Source: Piscicola geometra (lineage: Eukaryota; Annelida; Clitellata; Hirudinida; Piscicolidae). From it: a DNA stretch of 64,000 nucleotides. A program made the position numbers and the translations under genes. The DNA lies in the NCBI GenBank assembly GCA_943735955.1, contig OX030956.1:1523412-1587411 (forward strand), in the 5' to 3' direction. The notes below the pieces were generated by a model. It saw nothing but the letters and a program-made list of their open reading frames with translations. It had not been told where the DNA came from and ran no database searches. How positions within the stretch are numbered: the first letter of the stretch is position 1; the number at the start of each line of letters is the position of its first letter. Shown here piece by piece: positions 41,001 through 53,669 of this stretch.

Positions 41001-44000
41001 TGGTTGAGGTGGTTGAGGTGGTGAAGGTGGTTGAGGTGGTTGAGGTGGTGGTTGAGGTGGTTGAGGGGGTTGAGGTGGTTGAGGTGGTTGTGGTGGTTGA
41101 GGTGGTTGTGGTGGTTGAGGTGGTTGTGGTGGTTGAGGTAGTGGTGGTTGTGGTGGTTGTGGTGGTTGTAGTGGTTGAAGTGGTTGAGGTGGTTGAGGTG
41201 GTTGAGGTGGTGGTGGTAGTTGAGGTGGTTGAGGTGGTTGAGGTGGTTGTGGTGGTTGAGGTGGTTGAGGTGGTTGTGGTGGTTGAGGTGGTTGAGGTGG
41301 TTGTGGTGGTTGAGGTGGTGGTGAAGGTGGTGGTTGAGGTGGTTGAGGGGGTTGAGGTGGTTGAGGTGGTTGAGGTGGTGAAGGTGGTTGAGGTGGTTGA
41401 GGTGGTGGTTGAGGTGGTTGAGGGGGTTGAGGTGGTTGAGGTGGTTGAGGTGGTTGAGGTGGTTGTGGTGGTTGAGGTAGTGGTGGTTGTGGTGGTTGTG
41501 GTGGTTGAGGTGGTTGAGGTGGTTGAGGTGGTTGAGGTGGTTGAGGTGGTGGTGATAGTTGAGGTGGTTGAGGTGGTTGAGGTGGTTGTGGTGGTTGAGG
41601 TGGTTGAGGTGGTTGTGGTGGTTGAGGTGGTTGTGGTGGTTGAGGTGGTGGTAAAGGTGGTGGTTGAGGTGGTTGAGGGGGTTGAGGTGGTTGAGGTGGT
41701 TGTGGTGGTTGAGGTGGTGGTGATAGTTGAGGTGGTTGAGGTGGTTGTGGTGGTTGAGGTGGTTGAGGTGGTTGTGGTGGTTGAGGTGGTTGTGGTGGTT
41801 GAGGTGGTGGTGAAGGTGGTGGTTGAGGTGGTTGAGGGGGTTGAGGTGGTTGAGGTGGTTGTGGTGGTTGAGGTGGTGGTGGTGGTTGTGGTGGTAGCTG
41901 CTTGTCTGTGGTAAATGTGATGGTGGTTATGGTGGTGGTTGTAGTAGTTGAGGTGGTTGAGGTGGTTGAGGGGGTTGAGATGGTTGAGGTGGTTGTGGTG
42001 GTTGAGGTGGTTGAGGTGGTGAAGGTGGTTGAGGTGGTTGAGGTGGTGGTTGAGGTGGTTGAGGGGGTTGAGGTGGTTGAGGTGGTTGAGGTGGTTGAGG
42101 TGGTTGTGGTGGTTGAAGTGGTTGAGGTGGTTGAGGTGGTTGAGGTGGTGGTGATAGTTGAGGTGGTTGAGGTGGTTGAGGGGGTTGAGGTGGTGGTGGT
42201 AGTTGAGGTGGTTGAGGTGGTTGTGGTGGTTGAGGTGGTTGAGGTGGTTGTGGTGGTTGAGGTGGTTGAGGTGGTTGTGGTGGTTGAGGTGGTGGTGAAG
42301 GTGGTGGTTGAGGTGGTTGAGGGGGTTGAGGTGGTTGAGGTGGTTGAGGTGGTGAAGGTGGTTGAGGTGGTTGAGGTGGTGGTTGAGGTGGTTGAGGGGG
42401 TTGAGGTGGTTGAGGTGGTTGAGGTGGTTGAGGTGGTTGTGGTGGTTGAGGTAGTGGTGGTTGTGGTGGTTGTGGTGGTTGAGGTGGTTGAGGTGGTTGA
42501 GGTGGTTGAGGTGGTTGAGGTGGTGGTGATAGTTGAGGTGGTTGAGGTGGTTGAGGTGGTTGTGGTGGTTGAGGTGGTTGAGGTGGTTGTGGTGGTTGAG
42601 GTGGTTGTGGTGGTTGAGGTGGTGGTAAAGGTGGTGGTTGAGGTGGTTGAGGGGGTTGAGGTGGTTGAGGTGGTTGTGGTGGTTGAGGTGGTGGTGATAG
42701 TTGAGGTGGTTGAGGTGGTTGTGGTGGTTGAGGTGGTTGAGGTGGTTGTGGTGGTTGAGGTGGTTGTGGTGGTTGAGGTGGTGGTGAAGGTGGTGGTTGA
42801 GGTGGTTGAGGGGGTTGAGGTGGTTGAGGTGGTTGTGGTGGTTGAGGTGGTGGTGGTGGTTGTGGTGGTAGCTGCTTGTCTGTGGTAAATGTGATGGTGG
42901 TTATGGTGGTGGTTGTAGTAGTTGAGGTGGTTGAGGTGGTTGAGGGGGTTGAGATGGTTGAGGTGGTTGTGGTGGTTGAGGTGGTTGAGGTGGTGAAGGT
43001 GGTTGAGGTGGTGGTTGAGGTGGTTGAGGGGGTTGAGGTGGTTGAGGTGGTTGAGGTGGTTGAGGTGGTTGTGGTGGTTGAAGTGGTTGAGGTGGTTGAG
43101 GTGGTTGAGGTGGTGGTGATAGTTGAGGTGGTTGAGGTGGTTGAGGGGGTTGAGATGGTTGAGGTGGTTGTGGTGGTTGAGGTGGTTGAAGTGGTGAAGG
43201 TGGTTGAGGTGGTTGAGGTGGTGGTTGAGGTGGTTGAGGGGGTTGAGGTGGTTGAGGTGGTTGAGGTGGTTGTGGTGGTTGAGGTAGTGGTGGTTGTGGT
43301 GGTTGTGGTGGTTGAGGTGGTTGAGGTGGTTGAGGTGGTTGAGGTGGTGGTGGTAGTTGAGGTGGTTGAGGTGGTTGTGGTGGTTGAGGTGGTTGAGGTG
43401 GTGAAGGTGGTTGAGGTGGTTGAGGTGGTTGTGGTGGTTGAGGTGGTGGTGAAGGTGGTGGTGAAGATGGTGGTTGAGGTGGTTGAGGGGGTTGAGGTGG
43501 TTGAGGTGGTTGTGGTGGTTGAGGTGGTTGAGGTGGTGAAGGTGGTTGAGGTGGTTGAGGTGGTTGAGGTGGTGGTTGAGGTGGTTGAGGGGGTTGAGGT
43601 GGTTGAGGTGGTTGAGGTGGTGGTGGTGGTTGTGGTGGTAGCTGCTTGTCTGTGGTAAATGTGAAGGTGGTTATGGTGGTGGTTGTAGTAGCTTTTGTGA
43701 GGCATTGAATAGTAGTTTTTTTGAAAATGTCATTAAAGGGGTTGAGTATTAGAGAATAACATTTTTTTATACCTATTTTCAAACCAATATTTTTCTTTTA
43801 CATTCTGTATTATGTCTTTCAATTGGAGATGCGGAGTTTATGGGGCTTCATGTCCGTATAATTCCGTAATTGAGATGAATGCGTGGTTGTGCATTCAAAT
43901 TGCGTCATAAATACTTAATCGGGTTATCATCCATAAAGCGTATCAATGTGTCATTTTGTCTATTTTAAAACAAAATACAAATTTTTTTTGCTTTATTCTT

Positions 44001-45854
44001 ACCACATTAGTTTTTTTAAAGAAACAAATTTTTTTAAATTCGCCCACAGAAAATCACTTCAACTCGTCAAAACAGCAAAAAGCCTCAAACTGCCCCTCAG
44101 TTAGTTTAGGGCGTTAAACCAGCGCATGTCTTTTGACCTCTATAATAGTGGTTAAAAGAACACTTGAAACCCCTCTCACTTGTGGTCCTTCTCAGGCTGT
44201 TGTCCCATCACCACCATGTACTCCTCCAGAGAAATCTTGCCGTCTCCCGAGTCATCGGCACGGTTGAAGAGTTTCTGTTGCAGTGGTGTTATAGTAATAG
44301 TATTGGTAGCGATGGTAAATTACCATTGGTAATAGTTTTAATAGTGGTATTTGTAATGATAGTAATAATTGTGTTAGTATTAGCAGCAACAGAAGTATTC
44401 TTCGTCGTTTTAGTACAATTATAGACCGGAGCCGCTCCACTGCAATCTTCCCATCCACCAGAGCAAACAGCACGCAGGAAAACAAGGTGATTAATAAATT
44501 CCACATACGAGAACGCTTTTATGCATACAAAAACACTCATCCTCATCATCATCATCACCTACATTATGCTCATCATCATCATCATGTGCACAGCATCAAA
44601 GCTAGTTATAACGGCATTCGTGTTGATGCTAATTGAGAGAATTTGAATGTGAATGAAATGGGCTTCTTGAATAAGAATTTAGAAGTAAACATTTTAAAGT
44701 TATTATTGATGAAGTTAAAATCGATTTCTGTATGGTATTGCATGGAATTCAAAACGGTCTTAATTTAAAGCGGACTTTCATTATTCAATTTAAATTTGAA
44801 ATTATATCAATAACTTATTACTTTTAATTATCAGTTAAATTTCCAACATCTGCAAATAGATCAATTGAAAAAAATGCAATTATTCAATTAAATGTGATTA
44901 TTTAAAAAGATCTATTGATTTGCATACTGATGTAGTACTTTCTATACACCATCCATCTACAAATTATTTTCCCCTTCGTTCAAAATGCTATTTTCGTCTT
45001 CCAATGGCCTTGAATTTTTAGATAATTCACCGAACCAGGACTTTCAAGTACACGAGAGAAAAACTTACATAACTTACATGTTACGGGACAGCTGAATCAT
45101 TGGAGCTCTATAGCAATTAGGCGCATATGAGTCTAAAGTGCTTAAACATTTTTCTGGTTTGAATAAATTCAAATTGATTTTAAATTGTTTAAAAAACACG
45201 AAACAAAATAATTTAAATAACTCGCTTTTCAGACCTATTACTGATGCAAATTACAGTTTTCATCATTCAAAAACAACATAGTCAAAATATGATCAACAGC
45301 CCACACAAAGTAGCTCGAATAATCTTGATTCACTCCTCATGCAGTGTTACTCACCAGCATGAAAGACAATCTCTCAAAACCGCCCTTACAGCTTCAAAGA
45401 CATGAGCTTGAAACTTTTGTAAGTTGATGCCATCCATCCATTCGGTTATAAAGCCTCAGAGAGTAAATGTATCCAATATTTCCACGTCATACCAGACCCA
45501 TTTTGGCATAATAAATCAGATTTTGAAAACATTATTTTTTAAACTGTTAAATATAAAGTTCTACGGCTGTCATCTACTGAAACTACAAGACGTGATAATC
45601 ATCTCCAACCATCTATTACCATCTTCCCGCACTAATCAAAGCATTCTCACAGTAATACCAGTCACCACTACTACTAAAACTTCAACCAACACCATCACTA
45701 CCACCACAAACCACCACCCCCAACGCACCTTGATCTCATCCTCACTTCCCTTGTAGCCTTTCTTTTTGAGCACTGACACCAACTCTTGCACCGTCAGGTA
45801 CCCACTACGATCCACATCAGCCTCGTCGAAGAACTGTTGGTAATGGTCGGCCAT
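38083..45854 (-). CDS. Four-EF-hand calcium-binding protein, paralogue 2 (4 exons, 140 aa)
   Basis: Exons in transcript order: 45854-45729, 44274-44180, 38429-38351, 38205-38083, giving 141 codons with TGA and matching phases. It starts MADHYQQFFDEADVDRSGYL. Loops: EF1 DVDRSGYLTVQE, EF2 DDSGDGKISLEE, EF3 DKDGSGTIDKSE, EF4 DKDGSQTLNYEE. EF1-EF3 have the full ligand pattern. EF4 has Gln instead of Gly at position 6, like its paralogue. The protein ends EEFVKEVFG. It is probably a cytosolic calcium sensor or buffer. Intron 2 (38430-44179) is 5.75 kb, almost all of it a minisatellite. A 5' UTR intron (45935-46044, donor AAG|GTAGGT) and a TATA box at 46093-46102 are likely. Confidence 0.93.
38430..43690. 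repeat. Giant intronic minisatellite, 9 bp unit GGTGGTTGA/GGTGGTTGT, with higher-order structure
   Basis: About 5.26 kb with almost no C on the + strand. 9 bp units alternate with GGTGGTGAA, GGGGGTTGA and similar variants. A distinct spacer with GCTGCTTGTCTGTGG recurs at about 39011, 40000, 40902, 41900, 42874 and 43644, defining units of 0.77-1.0 kb. Copies two units apart (1.89-1.90 kb) are nearly identical, so dimers amplified as blocks. The minus strand has no stops in any frame, which produces long spurious Asn-His-Leu, Thr-Ser and Pro-Gln frames. It fills intron 2 of the EF-hand gene. Confidence 0.96.
43691..44163. other. Unique part of EF-hand intron 2
   Basis: AT-rich intron sequence between the minisatellite and exon 2 (44180). 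Nothing else seen. Confidence 0.5.
44275..45728. other. EF-hand gene intron 1
   Basis: 1.45 kb intron with short GTA and CAT-type repeats near 44285-44400 and 44540-44585. No other gene seen. Confidence 0.5.
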
Positions 45855-46092
45855 GATGGTGGAAGGATGGAGGTTGTTGGGAAAAGTTTGCTTTTGTGGG
45901 AACCGAGAGACGGGTTTGGTGCGTGAAGAAGGATCTGGAATGGTTTAATGGATGTGTGAAAATGTGAAAAGTGTTAAAAAACCAAAAGAAAACTATGGGA
46001 GTTTAACATGAATGTTTTGAATTGTTTTAGAATTTAAAACCTACCTTAAGAAGCTGGGAAAGAACAAACTAGCATCTGCGAATTACTCCCAC

Positions 46093-46102
46093 CTATATAT
46101 AT
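46093..46102 (-). promoter_or_regulatory. Probable TATA box of EF-hand gene 2
   Basis: On the minus strand GGCATATATATAGGTG lies about 50 bp upstream of a strong donor at 46044 (CTTAAG|GTAGGT). With a start near 46065 this would give a short non-coding exon 1 and an intron ending at 45935 (CCATTCCAG). Confidence 0.5.
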
Positions 46103-46109
46103 GCCAGTG

Positions 46110-48290
46110 CCTCAGCGCTACAAATAGAGCAGATGCTGAATAATTGATTGGTAGCATGTTCATCTCATTTGCATATATGTATTCTATAGAGCCCGAGTTG
46201 GTTCACACTTATATATCACTTAAACTTCTCGAATACAAATATTTTGTAATAAAAAAAGATAAACGCAACAGTATCAAAGGCATGTTTCACCGCATTTGCA
46301 CCATGGCAATTATGCAGGGAGCGCAAAGGAGGAGATGATAAGGTCTTCACGAACAGGATGTTGCTCAGCAGGACTTCGCTGCGTTCTTCTCATCTGCCTG
46401 TGAAGGGTTGCCCTCAAAGATAACAGGGATCATTATAATTATTATTATCGTCATTATCGTCGTCGTCATCGTAATCAACATTAGCATCATTATCACCAGT
46501 AATAGAATCAAAAGTTTGAAACGTTCAGAGTGTTTCCCTGTGGTTAAAAACTTTTTAATTCAAAAACTTTTTTATTCGTTTTTAATTTTTCCCTTTCATT
46601 GGAAATAAAATCAACTTATTTAAAAATGAATATTTTCTTAAATTCACTATTTTTTCGGATTTTTTTATTTACAGCGCTTTCAAAATAGAAAGGTTATTAT
46701 ATTCAGAAAATTTGCCTGCCATCTCAGGAACAATATAAAACTCTTGAACAATAAAGATCTTCGCGGTCGTGAGTTGAATCACTAACAGCAATTTAAAACT
46801 AGTTTTTTATTCATTATTGTCATAACTTCTGTTCCCATCATCATCCTCATCATCTCTCATCATTATCCTCGGTTATCAAAAATCCTACCCCATCTTTCCC
46901 CACATTTTCACCACTATCTTGATCATGCTCATTATGATAATCATGATCATGATCATCATCAGAAGCAGAAACCATTAAACTGGCTATTTTATACAGCTAT
47001 GGTAAACTTAAATGCAAAATTCTCCTCGCTTCGATAATTGGAAAATCAAAATCTTGAAGGATACGAAAGCAACAGACAAATTTTAGGACAAAAAATAGGT
47101 AATAAAATGACATGAGAAACTAAATGAGAAAGAAATTATGAACTTAATAATGAACTGGGCTAAAAAAAAGCAGAGTAAATACAAAAGTTTTTCAAAGCGA
47201 CACGCTATTATATACAAAAGAAGTGTTTTTTTAAATTGTTAAATTTAATTAATTTTAAGTACATTTTAAGGTGAATCAGAAGTTGAAAAAGAATTTTTAA
47301 AAGTTGCAGTTCCTTTGGGAATGGTCTTTTCGCCTCGGTTGATCCGTCGGAGGGCGCAATAAAGTAGCGGAGGAGGCTTGTAGGACGTGCTTGTTGAGAT
47401 ATATTCCGAAACTATCGCATGAATATTTTATTGAACAACTGAAGAAAAAGAGACCTAATTAAGAACTTCATTATTAAATTCATTACATCATTTATTCATT
47501 AATTACTGATTCTGTTTTAAATAATTTTTTTATTCTTTATTTTTACATATTTTTTAAACTTAAATTTTTTTACAGACTGTGACTTAGCTTCAAATTTATA
47601 AAAAAAAGAAAAAAATTCTTAATCTATCATATTTGTTCCGAAAAAATGACAGAAGATTTTTTAGTATTTCAACTTTCTTTAACAAAAAGTTGAATTGTCG
47701 AGAAAAGATAGAATAATCCTATATGTGGAGTTCTTATCTGAAGGTGTTTGCTGTCCATTTGATAAACTCTTCCCGTCTCTTATAGTCGTTTTGAGCACGT
47801 ATTTAAAAGAAAAAAAATTGTGAATTTTGAAATGTTTAATAACTTTTTTTAAATGCCACTCTTGAGTCTAAATTTATAGTTTGGGTTTTTTTGAATTATG
47901 ATGAAGAGATAATTCCTGTCTCTAAATTATGAGACTTTTAAAGTTACAATGGATATCAAAGTTACGTTTTTAAAGAAAAAGCAGTTATTACAATAATCAA
48001 ATTTGTGCATTAGCTTAAAATTTTAATAAAATAGCTAATAGTTTGAGGATAAATAGAAAACAGTTCTTTGAAGGGTAATTGATAAATAGAAATAACTAAA
48101 AAGAGACAAATGTGTAAAATAATACTGTAAAAAGCATGAAAGCTTTTTTATAAAATGGAAAGTGGGTTTCGACTGGGTGGCTGGGCCATTATGGCATGAT
48201 CTACCACTTCTACAGACTAATGTGAGATTCTTGGAGAGATTTAGCGAGATGTTTAAGGAAGACTGTTCGAAAATAAACCACGTGTCTGCA
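46110..48290. other. Intergenic, no gene supported
   Basis: AT-rich with ATC-type tracts around 46433-46490 and 46840-46960. A minus-strand stretch near 47290-47400 has higher GC and is open in places, but it has no recognisable family or clear splice sites. Confidence 0.4.
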
Positions 48291-48291
48291 A

Positions 48292-48387
48292 TGTGGTCTG
48301 ATGTGGTCTGATGTGGTCTGATGTGGTCTGATGTGGTCTGATGTGGTCTGATGTGGTCTGATGGGGTCTGATGTGGTCTGATGTGGT
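48292..48387. repeat. 10 bp tandem repeat (ATGTGGTCTG)n, about 9.5 copies
   Basis: Near-perfect units with one G-for-T change at 48364. Recent expansion is likely. Confidence 0.95.
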
Positions 48388-48389
48388 TG

Positions 48390-51165
48390 ATGCTAGCAAA
48401 AAAGAAAGCAGTTCGGTTAAGCCGTTCAATGAAATTTTTGTTAATGAAACCGGGGAAAATTAGATGTTAGGGCATTTTGGGCATTTTGAAGTATGCAAGT
48501 AAGTTTTTTTTGTTTTATTTTAAATTTGGGATTGATAGACAAGAGCAAGGAGTGCGTGCATTTGAATGTCGAAGAACAAGAGCACTTTTAAGGGACGCAT
48601 AAAACAATTACAAGTCGAATAATCAGAGTCCTCACATCGCACTGAAAGAACTATTTTTATCTCAGTCTCAAGAAAAAGAAGCAATGCCAATGAAACTCCC
48701 ATGAAAGCACTTAGAAATTAGCGAATTCACGTCTACTGTTCTCATTAGGCGAGGATTAGCCTGCATAGAGGGACCAAGACATTCGACTTCACGTATTATT
48801 CATGTCTTGCAGTGCATTTAATGGCGAGTGAGTGGGCTCAAGAATGACTAAATGCCGCTTTCATGAAGTATTTAAACTGCTGTGTGCCTTGCGGGCTAGT
48901 GCAAAGACAAGCTGCCAAATCTGCTTAGACTATGCGCTATAAAAACAAAATGAAATCCATTTACGCCACGCACTAGAAGCATTCTGTCCCTGCATGATGT
49001 AGCGTCAAATTGGCGTCAAGCTTGTAGCAACGAAATGTACACATTTTTAGACAATATTTTACTTACATTTAAATATATTTGACAATGTAACGAAGATTAA
49101 ATTAAATGTTAAATTCTTGCATTAGACATGCAAATACGAAGCGGGAAGACTTTGTGGACCTAGGATAAAATTAAATCGATGGATTTCTGAACAAATTTCC
49201 GATAGAGGCAATAAGAAATCAGAAAGTTGCACGAGTCTGTCAAGAGACCTTCCATGTTTCCCTAGCTCACTTTCGAGAATTTGTACTCGAAACCAAAACC
49301 TCCGCCACTTCACGTCGTAAATTGATGAAGTTTTTTAGTGTTTTTAGCAACTAAGTCTATATAAGCTTCATAAAAACCAAGAAAATTACCTTAGAGATTC
49401 TAAAAGGTTGTTAATATTTCTAATTAAAAGTTTTAAAAAAAATATTTGCACACTTTAGAGCTGCTTGTGCTTTTTTTTTTCCAAAAACCTTCATAAAAAA
49501 CTTAAAATGTCAAACTTTAAGCTGAAAGGGAAAGCGATGCTGTATAAGGTCTAAGCAGACAATTGTTTTAAGCTTAGAAAGCCTTGATGCATCGGAGAAA
49601 ACTTCTTGAGTAATGGCTATAAGTGATTATATTCAAAACGACCAAAATGCATCTTTTAATGTACAATTTTATCAAATTTTACGTTATTTAATTTCTAAAT
49701 TGAACGATTTTTGTAAGAAAAAAAATCTGGCTAAAAAAATGAAAGAAAGCATTCAAAGATTGCGACAGTGTTGGAGACATATGACGGAGTTAATGGAGTG
49801 AGTGGCATGATTGGAAGCCTGCAATAGGAAGATTGATTAAAATGAGGCAGATGAGATAGGAAGGTGATGAAGAAGATGATGATGATAACGATGATGATGA
49901 TGACGTTGATGATGATGATGATGATGATGACGTTGTCGATTATGACGTTGACGACGTTGACGATGACGGAAGCTGAGGCCACAAAAGACTTTTCCAATAA
50001 ATCTGCATATGGAATCTTGTTCGCTTGAGGCACTTTCCATTTCCACTTCCTCGGTATGACGTCATCGATTAAGGAAAATTACTTCCGCGATTACTTCACG
50101 TACGTACGTATGCATGCGCTTGCCATTACCATCAGCGTGGTGCTTTAATTCTCTGGCCGTCCCTTGTGTTTTCCATTTTTAATGCTCTTTAAAATTATTT
50201 CTATGGACTTTTTCGTGCTTTTTGTGCGGTACTTGTTGATTTTTGATCCATCCCAGCTCCATTTTTGTGTAGAAATTCCTTCAATGTTTTTCAAAAAATT
50301 TTATGACTTACTTTCATTTTTAACTTTGTAAATTTTTATAGCCCGCAACAGTTTCTATATTTTTTATTCTATGCAACAACGCCATAATTTCACTGAATTT
50401 TATTATTTTTTCTTTTCATTCTTCTGCTTATCTTCCTTATTTATACTCCCTCCTTTCACCCCATTCACTTATTATCTTTATTTCACACTTTTTATACTTG
50501 TTAAATTATTTCAAAATTGTTTTTTTATTTTTTTATTTTTGCATTTCATTTTTAAATGATTTTAATCTCCAATGGAGCATATGACTTATATTCACACCTC
50601 TGGCGTGCGCACGCGCATTAAAACCAAGTTGAAAAATAATTTATTCACGTAAAAAGTGAAATTTGAATTAAAATAATTAAAAAAAGCTGCTAATAAACGC
50701 TCGAAACGTAACATGCACATCCGAATCTTGGTTCTATGAGTAAATAAATGAATGGAGTGACGTAGAGATGAATGGAAGGACGAAGAAGCGACTAAGAAAT
50801 CCCTGTGTAAATCGACGAGGGAAGGGAAAGCAAATAGATGGATGGATGAGTAGGCTGAATAATCAATGAAAGTGATGATAGTCATGAAAACTGAAGTGGG
50901 AAACTGCATGAATGTGTGGATTATTTTCTAAAAAAAGTCTGAAATGTGAAAGGCAGTTTCTTAGAAGACGCCAAGTGTGAATATGCACGGAAAGTCTAAT
51001 GGATGGGATGCTATTTGATTGTCTTTGGCGGCATTAACAAGTCCAAGAAGATTCAATGCTTGCAGAATAAATATCTGAGAAGATGGATGGAGGCTTGATG
51101 ATTTGAAAGATGACTTGATGAATGAATGACTTTCTATGTGAATGGATGAATTAAAAGAAAGTATG
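48390..51165. other. Intergenic, no gene supported
   Basis: It contains a GAT/GAC repeat at 49866-49964 and a perfect CRE-like TGACGTCA at 50057-50064, close to an alternating ACGT/GCAT run (50098-50117). No protein family recognised. Confidence 0.4.
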
Positions 51166-51169
51166 AATC

Positions 51170-51305
51170 AAGATGGATGGATAGATGGATGGATGAATAG
51201 ATGAATGAATGGATGGTTGCATGGATGGTTGCATGGATGCATCGATGAATGAATGGATGAATGGATGGATGGATGAATGAATGGATGGATGGATGAAAGG
51301 ATGGA
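51170..51305. repeat. (GGAT/GAAT)n imperfect tetranucleotide array
   Basis: 'gatggatggatagatggatggatgaatag' type units. The reverse strand reads Ile-His-Ser-Phe-type frames, which are artefacts. Confidence 0.85.
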
Positions 51306-51749
51306 TGTACTTGAACTAGTTCTCCATAAATAGCAGCAGCATCTTCTCTATATTTACACGCCCTCAGCACCACACTCACAATCCTCGACAAATAAGTACA
51401 CACATGCCGTCGATAAAGGCTTGCGCACAAGAGTTCCAAGTCAACTAAGTCATTTGGAAATGACCCACCAGCATAGAAGACCGTAATAAACTGGTTCACT
51501 TTTACACGTCCATTTAAGGACACAAACTGAACGAAACAATCAGAAAGGCAGAAGAGGACTGAAGGACAGACCAGGAGAACAAAGAGACAGACTGAAGAGA
51601 ACAAAGAAACAGACCGAGAAGGACAAAGAGTGGAACATTTGGCAATCACCTCCAAGCTCTCCTAGAAGTATTGATCGATATTAATACAAGGCATAGTTGG
51701 TCTTTCGACTGTACGATGCTTATGTGCACATCCTCCCGTGTACACACGA

Positions 51750-52043
<294 letters not shown>

Positions 52044-52049
52044 ATATAT

Positions 52050-53464
52050 GTGTGTGCGCCTTTATTTATATGGGTATATTATGCTTGGATTTTTCCATAT
52101 ATATGGATGAATGAATTTTATGGCAGTCTTCTTGTCCAAAAAACGTCAACATTTTAATTTGTATATTTTGTTATTAGGTTCAACAACCTACAAGTGTCGG
52201 TTTTTTATGTATTTGTGTTTTGTGTGTGTGTGTGATTAGTGTGTATTTGTGTTCTTTTGTGTGTATGTGATTGTGTGTAAAACACTGTATGGCTGCTTCA
52301 TACACCCTTATTATGTCTTAATATGGTTTTATTTGCTTGTTGATTATTCCTTGAGAGGTGTCGAAAGGTCCTTACGTATGCATGAGGAGTGATTGTGGAA
52401 TTGTGTTATAGTGTCGTTAAGATGGACTAGGGACATAACGGACCTGCATGTTCCTTTTTTAGTTCGTTGCAGAAGATGCGTCTATCAGCGAAACTCACCG
52501 AGCGTTTGATTGAGACGCTCGGTGACTCGTTGATGAAAAGCAGGAGAAGATTATTGCATTAGAAGTCGATTGTGGCAAGAAAGTTGTTCTTGTACATTTC
52601 CATGCCCGTTTTTTTGGGGTAAATATCGTTTTATGGCATCAAGATAATTGAATAATGGCGATTGAAAATGGGAATGGAAGATAATCACTAATGCTGAATG
52701 CCTGAGATTTAGAGGGGGAATTATACTTTCAAGGATTAATCTGCAAGCGTCATCTAACTGCTGGATAAATGCCTCCTCCTAAATCATTTCCACAACTTTT
52801 CCATTATAGCAGCTTATATGCGTGTTGTATGTCTGTTTGTGTATGTGCATTAAAATTGAGTTAAAATATAAATTAAACTATTCGTGTTCCTATACATGAA
52901 TAATTATAATTTTAAAAAGTTTAAAAATGCATTTTTATATTTCTTTTGCATGTCCCTGAATTAATGACAGGCGCTTGCGAGCGTGTTTGAAGCAATTTCC
53001 ATAGAAGCCTAACAGCTTTGACGCGCAAGATTTGTGAGCCTTATGATTAATAAAAACTGCATTGAAAAAATTATTTTTCAGTATTTCTCAATTTATTTTG
53101 CTGATATTATCTTTGGGAAAAAAAACTTCAGCCACTGCTACTTCCATCGAGACTTTGAAAAGGCAAATAAATTATTTTAACTTAATTTTTTATGAATTAT
53201 TATGAAGCACTGCTGACGTAGTGGTGTTTTAATCTATGCAAATGTAAAAAGATTAAACACCTGCAAAGACTTCTAAATAAATTCGCAGTAAAATATATCC
53301 ATAATAAAAAATACTTGAGTTGAAATGAAAATAAAATAAACAAAAACACTTTAAATCCTTGGCGCATTATAAATAGGCATATTTATTTATTTGAAACAAA
53401 TAAGTTTTTCAGCTTTATTGTGGATATTCTTAGATTATTGGCCTTCTTTTGAATACATATTTAA
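52050..53464. other. Intergenic, no gene supported
   Basis: AT-rich. A family 1 SINE tail fragment ('ggcgcattataaataggc') lies at 53356-53385. Confidence 0.4.
53356..53385 (+). mobile_element. SINE family 1, 3' tail fragment
   Basis: 'cttggcgcattataaataggc' is shared with 1980-2010 and with the complement of 12185-12210. Only the tail remains. Confidence 0.45.
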
Positions 53465-53465
53465 A

Positions 53466-53667
<202 letters not shown>

Positions 53668-53669
53668 TA

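Noticed and set aside
38276..43705. Very long minus-strand frames (up to 848 codons) of Asn-His-Leu, Thr-Ser and Pro-Gln repeats, and + frames of Val-Glu
   Set aside because: The repeat lacks stop codons in several frames on each strand, and the EF-hand exons splice across it. The frame that runs into exon 3 is just intron retention.
51134..51655. 173-codon minus frame
   Set aside because: A large part reads through the GGAT/GAAT tetranucleotide array. The rest has no domain I recognise. A 20-base word near 51335 is shared with 57845 but is too short to build on.
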